Assembly: GCA_937873555.1 (NCBI GenBank)
Contig: CALMWN010000071.1
Coordinates: forward strand, 1 to 15,338
Origin: an uncultured Clostridia bacterium
Lineage (GTDB): Bacteria; Bacillota; Clostridia; Acetivibrionales; CALMWN01
Direction of reading: 5' to 3'
Length of the DNA stretch: 15,338 bases
In this document: positions 1 through 6,922 of the stretch, piece by piece
Layout: each line of letters opens with the position of its first letter
Position numbering within the stretch: position 1 is the stretch's first letter
The notes under the pieces: model-generated
Databases searched by the model: none
The model's input: the letters and a program-made list of their open reading frames with translations, nothing else
What the model was told of the DNA's origin: nothing
Made by a program: the position numbers and the translations under genes

Positions 1-78
1 GTCTTCGATTATCTTCCGTCTTTCTTCTGGTGTGACATCGGCGAGCCTGGTGACCGTGCCTTGCATAATCATACACTT
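1..78 (-). other. SMC-like coding fragment, foreign to the adjacent gene (probable chimeric contig end)
   Basis: Read leftward from 78 to 1 without a stop, this frame contains QGTVTRLADV followed by TPEERRKIIED. This matches the Q-loop region of the N-terminal ATPase lobe in SMC chromosome-segregation proteins (pattern QG...PxERRxIIE), closest in style to archaeal SMCs as I remember them. The flanking dihydrolipoyl dehydrogenase is read in a different frame and loses family resemblance at about position 61. From there its frame gives a run rich in Arg, His and Thr. Bases from about 62 to 78 read acceptably in both frames, so the join probably lies within this microhomology. I infer an assembly or amplification chimera rather than a real gene fusion. 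Only 26 codons are present, so the assignment rests on one motif. Confidence 0.6.
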
Positions 79-244
79 TTGCGGAGTAAAGCAGAGCTTT
101 GGAGGGTACGCAGCCCTCATTAAGGCAAACACCGCCTATGAACCGTTTTTCAATCAGCAGTGCGGAAAGGCCCGACTGCCCTGCCCGCTCAGCCGCAAGA
201 TATCCGGCAGGCCCACCGCCTATGACTATCAAATCATATATCAT
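60..244 (-). CDS. Dihydrolipoyl dehydrogenase (E3), N-terminal fragment
   Basis: This is the flavin-dependent E3 subunit that reoxidises dihydrolipoyl groups of 2-oxo acid (or acetoin) dehydrogenase complexes, passing electrons to NAD+. Only about 61 residues are present. They start IYDLIVIGGGPAGYLAAE, the FAD-binding GxGxxG fold, and reach the redox-active disulfide motif GGVCLNEGCVPSK (Cys40 and Cys45), followed by ALLYSAKVYDYA. The ATG at 244 has an AAGGAG site (positions 253-258, read on the minus strand) at 8 bases. The gene begins 16 bases after the E2 stop, so the two are surely co-transcribed. The frame stays open to base 1, but the sequence stops resembling the family at about 61, where an SMC-like frame takes over. 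The true gene therefore continues elsewhere. Confidence 0.85.
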
Positions 245-260
245 GAATGACACTCCTTTA

Positions 261-1610
261 TCATATAGCTAATAGAATACTGAAATTTTCAAGGTTGTTT
301 ACAAGCTCCTGCAGGAACCTTGCTGCCGGTGCTCCATCCAGTGCCCTGTGGTCAAAGGTGAGGGACAATCCCATAGCAGGGTAAAAGATTATTTCGCCTT
401 TAACTTCCCGTGGCTTCTGAACTATGCTGCAAACTCCAAGAATACCCGTCTGGGGAGGATTCAATACCGGTGTGAAGGACTCCACGCCGAGGGTGCCCAG
501 ATTGGTTACCGTAAAGCTGCCCCCTTTCAACAAATCAGGGTTTATGGTTCCTTTCTGGCACTCCTGTATCAGTGTTTTAACCTCCGAAGATATTTCATTC
601 AATGATTTCCTGCCGGCATTAAAAACGGTAGGAACCATCAGACCCCTGTCGGTATCTACGGCCACTCCCAGCTGAACATCATAGAAACGCAGCAGCTTGT
701 CTTCAGTGAAATGTGCATTGAGGTCCTTGTGATTCAAGAGTGTCCTGGAAACGGCAAAAAGAATGATATCGTTAAGTGTGATATTTTCAAGTCCCAGTCT
801 GCCTCCGCCTTCCTTGACCTTCTTCCTGAACGAGAGAATATCGGTAGCGTCAACAGAGGAGTTAAGGGTCAGCTGTGCGGTTGTTGAAAGGGAACTGTGC
901 ATGGCTTTTGCTATTACTTTTCTTATGTTTGTAAGCTTGACTTCCTCGTACAAAGAACCGGGAGCAGCTGTTTCACTGATATTCGAAGCTTTACTGCCAA
1001 GGTCGGAGGTAGTGATTCTTCCGCCAAGGCCTGTGCCTTCAACCGGTTTTGAAGAGGAAAGCCTGGAATATTCTTCCCTTGCAGAAGCTGTTACTACAGG
1101 CCCATTCTCCTTAAGCGAGATAATATCCCTTTCAATTATTCTCCCGGAGGGTCCGCTGGGAACAGCCATATTATAGTCAACACCGGCTTTTTCTGCGAGA
1201 TTTTTCGCCCGGGGAGATATTTTGACCGTTTCGCCGCTTGAAACTGCAGGAGCTGCAGCCGTTACTTCGGCTTTAACCTCTGACTTTTCTACTGCTGCCT
1301 GGGACACAGTGGCTGCAGTATTGCCGGTAGAAGAAGCCTGTGCATTAGGATTGAAGGCATCGGCACTCTCATCCTTGTTTCCTATAACACATACTGTGGT
1401 AAGTACGGGGACGTCGTCACCCTCCTGGAAAAAAATATCCAGCAGCGTTCCGCCGGCTTGAGCCTCCTCATCAAAGGCTGCTTTATCCGTCTCATAAGTG
1501 AATAATACATCTCCTGCGCTGACAGTATCACCTTTTTTCTTATACCACTTTGCTATTATGCAGCTTTCCACTGACTGTCCCTGGCGGGGCATTATTACTG
1601 GTGTAGCCAT
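261..1610 (-). CDS. 2-oxo acid dehydrogenase complex E2, lipoyl acyltransferase
   Basis: E2 moves an acyl group from the E1 thiamine intermediate to CoA through its swinging lipoyl arm. The 449 residues show an N-terminal lipoyl domain (about 1-78) with the modified lysine in ETDKA (Lys43), and an Ala/Ser/Thr/Val-rich linker (about 80-128). A peripheral-subunit-binding domain follows (131-165, ISPRAKNLAEKAG...GRIIERDI), then a shorter second copy-like piece (about 184-206, GTGLGGRITTSDL). The catalytic domain (about 218-449) has the active-site motif DHRALDG (His421, Asp425). ATG at 1610 follows AGGAGG at 6 bases. The E3 gene follows directly. No E1 gene lies upstream, because the gene is first behind its own promoter. 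The substrate (pyruvate, acetoin or another acid) cannot be read from the sequence, so I give no pdh or aco symbol. Confidence 0.93.
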   Translation of the reverse strand: MATPVIMPRQGQSVESCIIAKWYKKKGDTVSAGDVLFTYETDKAAFDEEAQAGGTLLDIFFQEGDDVPVLTTVCVIGNKDESADAFNPNAQASSTGNTAATVSQAAVEKSEVKAEVTAAAPAVSSGETVKISPRAKNLAEKAGVDYNMAVPSGPSGRIIERDIISLKENGPVVTASAREEYSRLSSSKPVEGTGLGGRITTSDLGSKASNISETAAPGSLYEEVKLTNIRKVIAKAMHSSLSTTAQLTLNSSVDATDILSFRKKVKEGGGRLGLENITLNDIILFAVSRTLLNHKDLNAHFTEDKLLRFYDVQLGVAVDTDRGLMVPTVFNAGRKSLNEISSEVKTLIQECQKGTINPDLLKGGSFTVTNLGTLGVESFTPVLNPPQTGILGVCSIVQKPREVKGEIIFYPAMGLSLTFDHRALDGAPAARFLQELVNNLENFSILLAI

Positions 1611-1663
1611 ATGTAACCTCCTGATCTGTTTTTTATCATATAATAATTACAGGCATTTTTCTT

Positions 1664-1691
1664 ATGTTCATAAAATAATGTTAAAAATGTG
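1664..1691. promoter_or_regulatory. Extra ATGTT half-sites in E2 leader
   Basis: ATGTT occurs at 1664-1668 and 1678-1682, and a variant ATGTG at 1687-1691. The first two are 14 bases apart. They extend the cluster of AACAT/ATGTT units that begins with the inverted repeat at 1710-1733 and lie in the presumed untranslated leader of the E2 operon. They are weak matches in AT-rich DNA, so this call is tentative. Confidence 0.25.
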
Positions 1692-1709
1692 TTAATAGTT
1701 ATTTAAAAT

Positions 1710-1733
1710 TAACATTTTGTTGTGAAAATGTTA
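1710..1733. promoter_or_regulatory. Inverted-repeat operator candidate of the E2 operon
   Basis: TAACATTTT (1710-1718) and AAAATGTTA (1725-1733) are perfect 9-base arms around a 6-base spacer. The element begins about 19 bases downstream of the predicted transcription start of the leftward E2 promoter, a normal place for a repressor roadblock. The same unit occurs just downstream of the rightward SDR promoter and of the DeoR-family gene's own promoter. The link to that regulator is inferred from this shared motif. Confidence 0.55.
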
Positions 1734-1758
1734 CATAAAAGTGATATATCCTATTTAT

Positions 1759-1787
1759 ATTTTAGCTAATGGCTAAGAGTATGTCAA
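1759..1787 (-). promoter_or_regulatory. Sigma-A promoter for the E2-E3 operon
   Basis: On the minus strand the -35 box TTGACA (1787-1782) is perfect, the spacer is 17 bases, and the -10 box is TAAAAT (1764-1759, one mismatch to consensus). Transcription would start near 1752, about 140 bases before the E2 start codon. The candidate operator at 1733-1710 follows immediately. Confidence 0.65.
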
Positions 1788-1820
1788 TGCTAATATAAAA
1801 TGGAAAAAATAACTTTTGAA

Positions 1821-1849
1821 TTGAAATACTTTGTAAATTGATATATAAT
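1821..1849 (+). promoter_or_regulatory. Sigma-A promoter for the SDR-PHP-dehydrogenase-lipB operon
   Basis: The -35 box TTGAAA (1821-1826), a 17-base spacer and a perfect -10 box TATAAT (1844-1849) are seen. Start of transcription would be near 1856, about 100 bases before the SDR start codon. The divergent E2 promoter lies 33 bases away, back to back, so the two probably share control. Confidence 0.7.
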
Positions 1850-1876
1850 TTAGATATCGAATTGCTGTTAAAATAC

Positions 1877-1892
1877 TAACATTTTTTTAACA
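1877..1892. promoter_or_regulatory. Direct-repeat operator candidate of the SDR operon
   Basis: TAACATTTT begins at 1877, and TAACA recurs at 1888-1892, 11 bases on, one helical turn. It sits about 20 bases after the predicted start of transcription. It shares the unit with the elements at 1710-1733 and 6923-6938. Confidence 0.45.
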
Positions 1893-1955
1893 AAAAGTGA
1901 TGATAAAAAATAGTTATTTCTTTGTGTATATTTTATTTTAAAAGGAGTGGTAACT

Positions 1956-2747
1956 TTGGGAGGTACCAGTGCATACCGCAGGTTGGAAAACCGGGTGGCT
2001 GTTATAACAGGAGGGGGACAGGGACTGGGTGAGGCTTTGGCGGAAAGGTTGAATGCCGAAGGGGCCAGAGTGGTCATTGCGGATATCAATATTGAACAGG
2101 CACAAAAGGTTGCGGACGGATTGAAGGATTCCATGGCCGTAAAGGTAGATGTGACAAATTATCAGGATACTGAGGAAATGGCCAGAAAAACTGTAGAAAA
2201 GTATGGAAGGATAGACTTGCTGGTATGCAATGCTGCCATCCTGATAGCAAAAGGAATAGACGAGTTTTCAAGCGAGCAGTGGAAAAAGGTGATAGATGTA
2301 AATCTGGTAGGGTATTTTAATGCAGCAAAGGCTGTTGTTCCGGTGATGATGCAGCAAAAAAAAGGCAGTATCATTCAAATTAACAGCAAGTCAGGGAAGA
2401 AGGGTTCCTTTAAGAATTCTGCCTATGCAGCGAGCAAATTTGGCGGAATCGGGCTCACACAGAGTCTCGCTCTGGAGCTTGCCCCGTACAATGTTAGGGT
2501 TAACGCCATCTGCCCCGGAAACCTGCTGGATTCACCCCTGTGGGTCAACAGTCTGTATGAGCAGTATGCAAAAAACCAGGGAATAACAAAGGAACAGGTG
2601 CGCCAGAAATATATAGACCAGGTGCCTTTAAAACGAGGTTGTTCATATGAGGATGTTGCAAATGTGATGGTTTTCCTGGCTTCAGACGAAGCGGCCTATA
2701 TGACCGGACAGGCAGTAAACGTCACCGGAGGACAGGAAATGCGTTAG
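1956..2747 (+). CDS. SDR-family sugar-alcohol-phosphate dehydrogenase, sorbitol-6-phosphate 2-dehydrogenase-like
   Basis: This is a cytoplasmic NAD(P)-dependent short-chain dehydrogenase, 263 residues. The cofactor loop TGGGQGLG is at 18-25, the CNAA segment at about 91, the conserved Asn at 116, and the catalytic Ser144, Tyr157 and Lys161 (YAASK). The C-terminal part (GNLLDSPLW, VPLKRGCSYEDV, TGQAVNVTGGQEM) closely resembles SrlD/SorD, which interconvert D-glucitol 6-phosphate and fructose 6-phosphate; the exact substrate is inferred. I choose the TTG at 1956 because AAGGAG (1942-1947) lies 8 bases before it. The in-frame GTG at 1947 overlaps that site. First gene of a four-gene operon, followed 49 bases later by the PHP gene. 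Confidence 0.85.
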   Translation: MGGTSAYRRLENRVAVITGGGQGLGEALAERLNAEGARVVIADINIEQAQKVADGLKDSMAVKVDVTNYQDTEEMARKTVEKYGRIDLLVCNAAILIAKGIDEFSSEQWKKVIDVNLVGYFNAAKAVVPVMMQQKKGSIIQINSKSGKKGSFKNSAYAASKFGGIGLTQSLALELAPYNVRVNAICPGNLLDSPLWVNSLYEQYAKNQGITKEQVRQKYIDQVPLKRGCSYEDVANVMVFLASDEAAYMTGQAVNVTGGQEMR

Positions 2748-2796
2748 AGGAAAGAGTTTGGACTCGTGTTGCTTTTATCTTGTTTTGGAGGTTGCC

Positions 2797-4086
2797 ATGG
2801 AAAGAAAATACAATAAATATTTGACCAGGTTGAATGATGAAGATATCGGCGTAAGATTGGAAAGCTTGAAAAAGCTTGTGGGAATGATTGAGAAGGGTGA
2901 AATTGAAAGGCCCAAAGGAGGAAAGGATGTAAACAATCATATACATACCAGCTATTCCTTTTCACCCTATTCACCTGCAAAATCAGTGTGGATGGCCTAC
3001 AATGCAGGACTTATGACAGCAGGAATAATGGACCATGATTCCATAGCCGGTGCCAGAGAATTCATCGAAGCAGGAAAGATTGCCGGGATTGCCACTACAA
3101 TAGGCGTGGAATGCAGGGTGGATTTCTCCGGGACTCCGTTAAACGGGAAAAAGCTCAATAATCCGGATCAGGCATCAATTGCCTATGTAGCCCTTCACGG
3201 AATTCCACATACAATGATTGACAGGGTGAAAAGCTTTTTTGCTCCTTACACAATTGAGCGGAATAAGAGAAACAGGCATATGGTCGGAAAAATAAACGGG
3301 CTGCTCGAGCCATACGGCATTTCTCTGGATTTTGACAAGGATGTGGTGCCGGTTTCAAAGTTCAACGAGGGTGGAAGCATAACGGAAAGGCATATCCTTT
3401 ACGCCTTATCCTTCAAAATGGTGGAAAAGTTTGGCAGAGGTAAAGGTATTGTCGATTTTCTCAAAAATGATTTGCGTATAAATCTGAGCAGTAAAATTGA
3501 AGGCTTTCTCCTTGATCCGGAAAATGGGTTTTATGAGTATGATCTGCTGGGTGCATTGAAAAGTGATATGGTTGAGAAATTCTACATCAATGCCGGGGCG
3601 GAATGCCCTGACGTAAAAGGCCTTATAGGCTTTGCGAACAGCATAGGGGCCATTGCGGCTTATGCATACCTGGGTGATGTGGGTTCATCGGTTACAGGTG
3701 ACAAGAAGACTCAAAAATTCGAAGATGATTATATCACGTTATTATTTGAAGTATTGAAGGGCCTGGGCTTCAACGCAGTTACCTACATGCCTTCAAGAAA
3801 CACAATGGAGCAGCTTAAAAGGGTTAAACAGCTTTGTGAGGAATACGGCTTCTTCCAGATAAGCGGTGAGGACATAAATTCACCGAGGCAGTCGTTTATA
3901 TGTGAGGCGATGAGGGATGAAGAGTTCAAAAACCTCATCGCCTCAACCTGGGCGCTTATAGGGCATGAAAGGGCTGCAACAGAAAATCCTGAAAGAAGCA
4001 TGTTTTCCAAAAAAGCCCTGAACAAATACCCGTCTCTGGATGACAGAATTGATATTTATAAGAAAATCGGCAGAAATAAAATATAA
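2797..4086 (+). CDS. PHP-domain metal-dependent phosphoesterase-like protein
   Basis: The protein has 429 residues with a polymerase-and-histidinol-phosphatase (PHP) fold, a family that binds two or three metals and usually hydrolyses phosphate esters. Visible ligands in order are His48 and His50 (NHIHTSYSFSP), Asp79-His80-Asp81 (GIMDHDS), Glu105 (GVEC), His134/His138, and a late Asp in GEDINSPRQSF. A helical, charged segment of about 40 residues precedes the domain. ATG at 2797 is preceded by TTGGAGG; an upstream in-frame TTG at 2758 would place this ribosome binding site inside the coding region, so I reject it. No signal peptide or membrane segment. Lying between two sugar-phosphate-type dehydrogenases, it probably acts on a phosphorylated intermediate of the same pathway. 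That role is inference, and the true substrate is unknown. Confidence 0.8.
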   Translation: MERKYNKYLTRLNDEDIGVRLESLKKLVGMIEKGEIERPKGGKDVNNHIHTSYSFSPYSPAKSVWMAYNAGLMTAGIMDHDSIAGAREFIEAGKIAGIATTIGVECRVDFSGTPLNGKKLNNPDQASIAYVALHGIPHTMIDRVKSFFAPYTIERNKRNRHMVGKINGLLEPYGISLDFDKDVVPVSKFNEGGSITERHILYALSFKMVEKFGRGKGIVDFLKNDLRINLSSKIEGFLLDPENGFYEYDLLGALKSDMVEKFYINAGAECPDVKGLIGFANSIGAIAAYAYLGDVGSSVTGDKKTQKFEDDYITLLFEVLKGLGFNAVTYMPSRNTMEQLKRVKQLCEEYGFFQISGEDINSPRQSFICEAMRDEEFKNLIASTWALIGHERAATENPERSMFSKKALNKYPSLDDRIDIYKKIGRNKI

Positions 4087-4106
4087 AAGAAATTGAGGTT
4101 GATTTT

Positions 4107-5372
4107 ATGAAAACAAGAGCAGTAAGGCTATATGGTAAGAATGATTTGCGACTGGATGAGTTTGAACTCCCTGAAATCAAGGAAGACGAGATTCTTGCCC
4201 ATATTATTTCCGACAGCATCTGCATGTCGTCCTATAAGGCGGCAATACAGGGAAATGAGCACAAAAGGGTTCCGAAGGACATAGATGTGAATCCTGTAAT
4301 CATAGGGCATGAATTTTGCGGTGAGATTGTAGAGGTTGGTTCTAAATGGAAAAATAAATTCAAGGCCGGAAATAAATTTTCAATACAGCCGGCTCTAAAC
4401 CAGAAGAACGACCCTTACGCAGCGCCGGGTTATTCATTCAGATATATAGGAGGCAGTGCAACCTACATTGTCATTCCGAATGAAGTGATGGAGATGGGCT
4501 GCCTGCTTGAGTATAACGGGGATGCATACTTTTACGGTTCACTGGCAGAACCCATGTCATGCATAGTGGGAACATTCCATGCCCAATACCACACAACCAA
4601 TGGAAGCTATGTCCATAACATGGGAATCGCAGAGGGTGGAAATATGGCCATACTTGCAGGAGTTGGCCCTATGGGACTGGGAGCTATCGACTATGCAATA
4701 CACTGCAACAGAAAACCCGGCCTGCTTGTGGTTACCGATATTGACGAAGCAAGGCTTAAACGGGCGGCTTCCATATATAAGGTTGAAGAGGCGCGAAAAA
4801 ACGGTATCAAACTTATATATGCAAATACATCTGGTATAGAAAAGGTTGAAGAATTCCTGATTTCCTTCACGGACGGCAGGGGCTATGACGATGTTATGGT
4901 TTTTGCACCTGTGAAGCAGGTGATTGAAACAGGCGGCAGGATACTTGCAAGGGACGGCTGTCTCAATTTTTTCGCAGGCCCGAGCAACCCTGCCTTATCA
5001 GCTGAAATGAATTTCTACAATGTGCATTACAATTCCACACATGTTGTCGGAACAAGCGGCGGAAACACTGATGACATGATTGAATCGCTTGATATGATGG
5101 CAGGAGGCCTGATAAATCCTTCCGCCATGATAACACATATAGGCGGGCTGGACTGTGTTGTTGATACGACTCTGAACCTGCCAAAAATTCCGGGAGGAAA
5201 GAAGCTCATATACACAAACATACAAATGCAGCTTACTGCAATTGCGGATTTCAAGGAAAAGGGCAAAGTTGACCGGGTTTTTGCAAAACTCGGTGATATT
5301 GTTGAAAGAAATAATAACCTGTGGTGTGCTGAAGCGGAGGAATTCCTGCTTGCAAATGCGAGGAAGATATGA
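4107..5372 (+). CDS. Medium-chain zinc-type dehydrogenase, L-sorbose-1-phosphate reductase-like
   Basis: This is a 421-residue member of the medium-chain alcohol/polyol dehydrogenase superfamily. Candidate catalytic zinc ligands are Cys39 (SICMSSYKA), His68-Glu69 (IGHEFCGEIVEVG) and Glu148 (SLAEPMSC). The nucleotide-binding motif is GVGPMGLGA at 185-193. The usual four-cysteine structural-zinc loop is absent, and the long insert around residues 95-120 (PYAAPGYSFRYIGG) recalls SorE-type L-sorbose-1-phosphate reductases rather than ordinary sorbitol dehydrogenase. In the Klebsiella sorbose route, SorE and SorD act in sequence on hexose/hexitol phosphates. The SDR two genes upstream resembles SorD, so the pair may do likewise, but no sorbose transporter is present here. 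ATG at 4107 follows a GAGGT site, 20 bases after the PHP gene. Its end overlaps lipB by 4 bases (ATGA). Confidence 0.82.
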   Translation: MKTRAVRLYGKNDLRLDEFELPEIKEDEILAHIISDSICMSSYKAAIQGNEHKRVPKDIDVNPVIIGHEFCGEIVEVGSKWKNKFKAGNKFSIQPALNQKNDPYAAPGYSFRYIGGSATYIVIPNEVMEMGCLLEYNGDAYFYGSLAEPMSCIVGTFHAQYHTTNGSYVHNMGIAEGGNMAILAGVGPMGLGAIDYAIHCNRKPGLLVVTDIDEARLKRAASIYKVEEARKNGIKLIYANTSGIEKVEEFLISFTDGRGYDDVMVFAPVKQVIETGGRILARDGCLNFFAGPSNPALSAEMNFYNVHYNSTHVVGTSGGNTDDMIESLDMMAGGLINPSAMITHIGGLDCVVDTTLNLPKIPGGKKLIYTNIQMQLTAIADFKEKGKVDRVFAKLGDIVERNNNLWCAEAEEFLLANARKI

Positions 5373-6043
5373 AGCTCAAGACAGTGCTTTTGGGATTGAC
5401 GGATTACGGTGCAGCACTGGAACTGCAGCAAAAGTTGCTGGAAGCAAGGATACAGGGCAAAATAGGGGATGTGCTGCTGCTGCTTGAGCATCCCCCGGTT
5501 ATAACCCTGGGACGCAGGGGTGAATATTCAAATATAATTGCTTCCAGAGAGCGGCTTGAGGCTGAAGGCGTAGCGGTATATGAAGTAAGCCGGGGCGGAG
5601 ATGTCACATATCATGGGCCGGGTCAGATAGTCGGTTATCCGATAATTGATCTGAGTGGTTACGGCAGGGATATAAAGGACTACATATGGAGGATTGAAGA
5701 GGTTTTCATACGGCTTCTCAAGGAAGAATTCGGCCTGGATGCATACAGGGATGAAAAAAAGTATACCGGTGTCTGGACAGGCAATGAGAAGATAATCGCC
5801 ATAGGGGTTGCCGTAAAGCATTGGGTTACAATGCACGGGTTTGCCTTCAATGTGAATACCAATCTGGAACATTTCAAATGGATAAATCCCTGCGGCATAA
5901 CGGACCGGGGAGTAACCTCCCTGCGGAAAATCACCGGAAAGGCACAGGATATGGACAAGCTCAAGCTTCATGTAATGAACTTTTTTTGCAGCGTATTCGG
6001 CGTGCAGAATGAATATGTTGAGTTAAAAGATATAATTAATTAA
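5369..6043 (+). CDS. lipB: Lipoyl(octanoyl) transferase
   Basis: LipB transfers octanoyl from acyl carrier protein to the target lysine of lipoyl domains, the first step of endogenous lipoate attachment (LipA then inserts sulfur). The 224 residues carry the signature RGGDVTYHGPGQ (75-86), the catalytic Lys141 in EKIIAIGV, HWVTMHGFAFNV (151-162), and the catalytic Cys175 in NPCGITDRGVTSL. Length is normal for the family. The start ATG overlaps the stop of the upstream dehydrogenase (ATGA), implying translational coupling. Its neighbours across the divergent promoter are the lipoyl-bearing E2 and the E3, so this copy probably serves that complex. A strong terminator follows directly. lipA is not in the window. 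Confidence 0.95.
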   Translation: MKLKTVLLGLTDYGAALELQQKLLEARIQGKIGDVLLLLEHPPVITLGRRGEYSNIIASRERLEAEGVAVYEVSRGGDVTYHGPGQIVGYPIIDLSGYGRDIKDYIWRIEEVFIRLLKEEFGLDAYRDEKKYTGVWTGNEKIIAIGVAVKHWVTMHGFAFNVNTNLEHFKWINPCGITDRGVTSLRKITGKAQDMDKLKLHVMNFFCSVFGVQNEYVELKDIIN

Positions 6044-6073
6044 AAAAAGCCTTGAAATTTCAAGGCTTTTTTT
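6042..6073. terminator. Bidirectional intrinsic terminator between lipB and the DeoR-family gene
   Basis: A perfect 32-base palindrome: seven A, GCCTTGAAA, its complement, and seven T. Either transcript forms a stable hairpin followed by a U tract. It begins within the lipB stop codon and lies 31 bases from the end of the convergent regulator gene, so it serves both. Confidence 0.9.
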
Positions 6074-6103
6074 AATAGGTCTGCAGCATGTTAAGCGCAA
6101 ATT

Positions 6104-6862
6104 TTAATAAATTTCAACACTGCCTTTTTCCGCAACCTTGATAACATTGTCCGGAAGAGGAGTATCTGTTACGAATATGTCAATATCCTTCAGGGCGGCA
6201 AATGTGTAAGGCATGTTTTTGTCCAATTTGCTGCCGTCCATCAACAGGATTACCTTGCGGGCCTTTTTTATAACCGCCCGTTTCAACTCACATTCGTTGA
6301 AATTTCCCACTGTAAAACCGCTCTTTAGAGAAAAACCTGAGGTTGCAAGGAAAGCTATGTCTATATTGATTCCTTTGATAAAATCCAGTGAATTTGCGCC
6401 TGAAATTGTGAGGTTGTTCCGGTTGAGCTGTCCCCCTATGATGGTTACAGAGGTATTTGCATTTTTTGCAATTTCCAGTGCGATATTGGGACCGCTTGTT
6501 ATTATCGACAGGTACTCATCGGGGATCAGCTTCGCAAGGCACATTGTAGTGGTGCCTGAGTCGATGAATATCGATCTTCCGGTTTCCAGTAAATGGATTG
6601 CTTTTCTGGCTATTTTGACCTTTGCATCCATGTTTGCTGTCGCCCTGGCACTGTAAATGTCTTCTATGGACATTGATACCTGGCTGATTGCTTTTGCGCC
6701 CCCTCTGGTTTTAATTATGTGCCCCTTGCCTTCAAGGTAAGCCAGGTCCCGTCTTATAGTCATGCTTGACACCGACGGGTACAGCTGCTCCAGTTCCTTG
6801 AACTGCACCTCTCCTCTGGCCCGGATATATTCCCTTATATTATCACGCCTGTCTATATTCAA
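6104..6862 (-). CDS. DeoR-family transcriptional repressor
   Basis: A sugar-metabolism repressor of about 252 residues. The N-terminal winged helix-turn-helix (about 1-55) contains the DeoR signature SVSSMTIRRDLAYLEGKG, followed by IIKTRGGA. The C-terminal effector domain, related to ribose-5-phosphate isomerase, shows DSGTTT, TSGPNIALE, IIGGQLN and a late MDGSKLDK segment; DeoR proteins normally sense phosphorylated sugars or polyols there. I prefer the TTG at 6862: AAGGA (6877-6873, minus strand) is 10 bases before it, whereas the GTG at 6871 is only 1 base from that site and would add three residues. Its promoter carries tandem AACATTTT units also found at the E2 and SDR promoters, so it probably represses itself and that locus. 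The signal molecule is unknown. Confidence 0.88.
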   Translation of the reverse strand: MNIDRRDNIREYIRARGEVQFKELEQLYPSVSSMTIRRDLAYLEGKGHIIKTRGGAKAISQVSMSIEDIYSARATANMDAKVKIARKAIHLLETGRSIFIDSGTTTMCLAKLIPDEYLSIITSGPNIALEIAKNANTSVTIIGGQLNRNNLTISGANSLDFIKGINIDIAFLATSGFSLKSGFTVGNFNECELKRAVIKKARKVILLMDGSKLDKNMPYTFAALKDIDIFVTDTPLPDNVIKVAEKGSVEIY

Positions 6863-6922
6863 TAATTTCACGTCCTTAAAAAAATTTGTAATTTAGTATA
6901 TGTTAAATATAAAATCATAATG

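Noticed and set aside
1..244. A frameshift in dihydrolipoyl dehydrogenase as the cause of the reading change near position 62
   Set aside because: The alternative frame gives an SMC-type motif, not E3 residues, so a one-base error does not restore the gene.
763..1176. Open frame of 137 codons on the plus strand inside the E2 gene
   Set aside because: It is antisense to the E2 linker and catalytic-domain start, is low in complexity, has no ribosome binding site, and is explained as a shadow of the E2 codons.
4107..5372. Calling this gene an ordinary sorbitol or threonine dehydrogenase
   Set aside because: The structural-zinc cysteine loop is absent, and the insert and C-terminal part resemble SorE-type reductases more.
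5528..5971. Open frame of 147 codons antisense to lipB
   Set aside because: The plus-strand frame has every LipB catalytic motif, and the antisense product resembles nothing I recognise.
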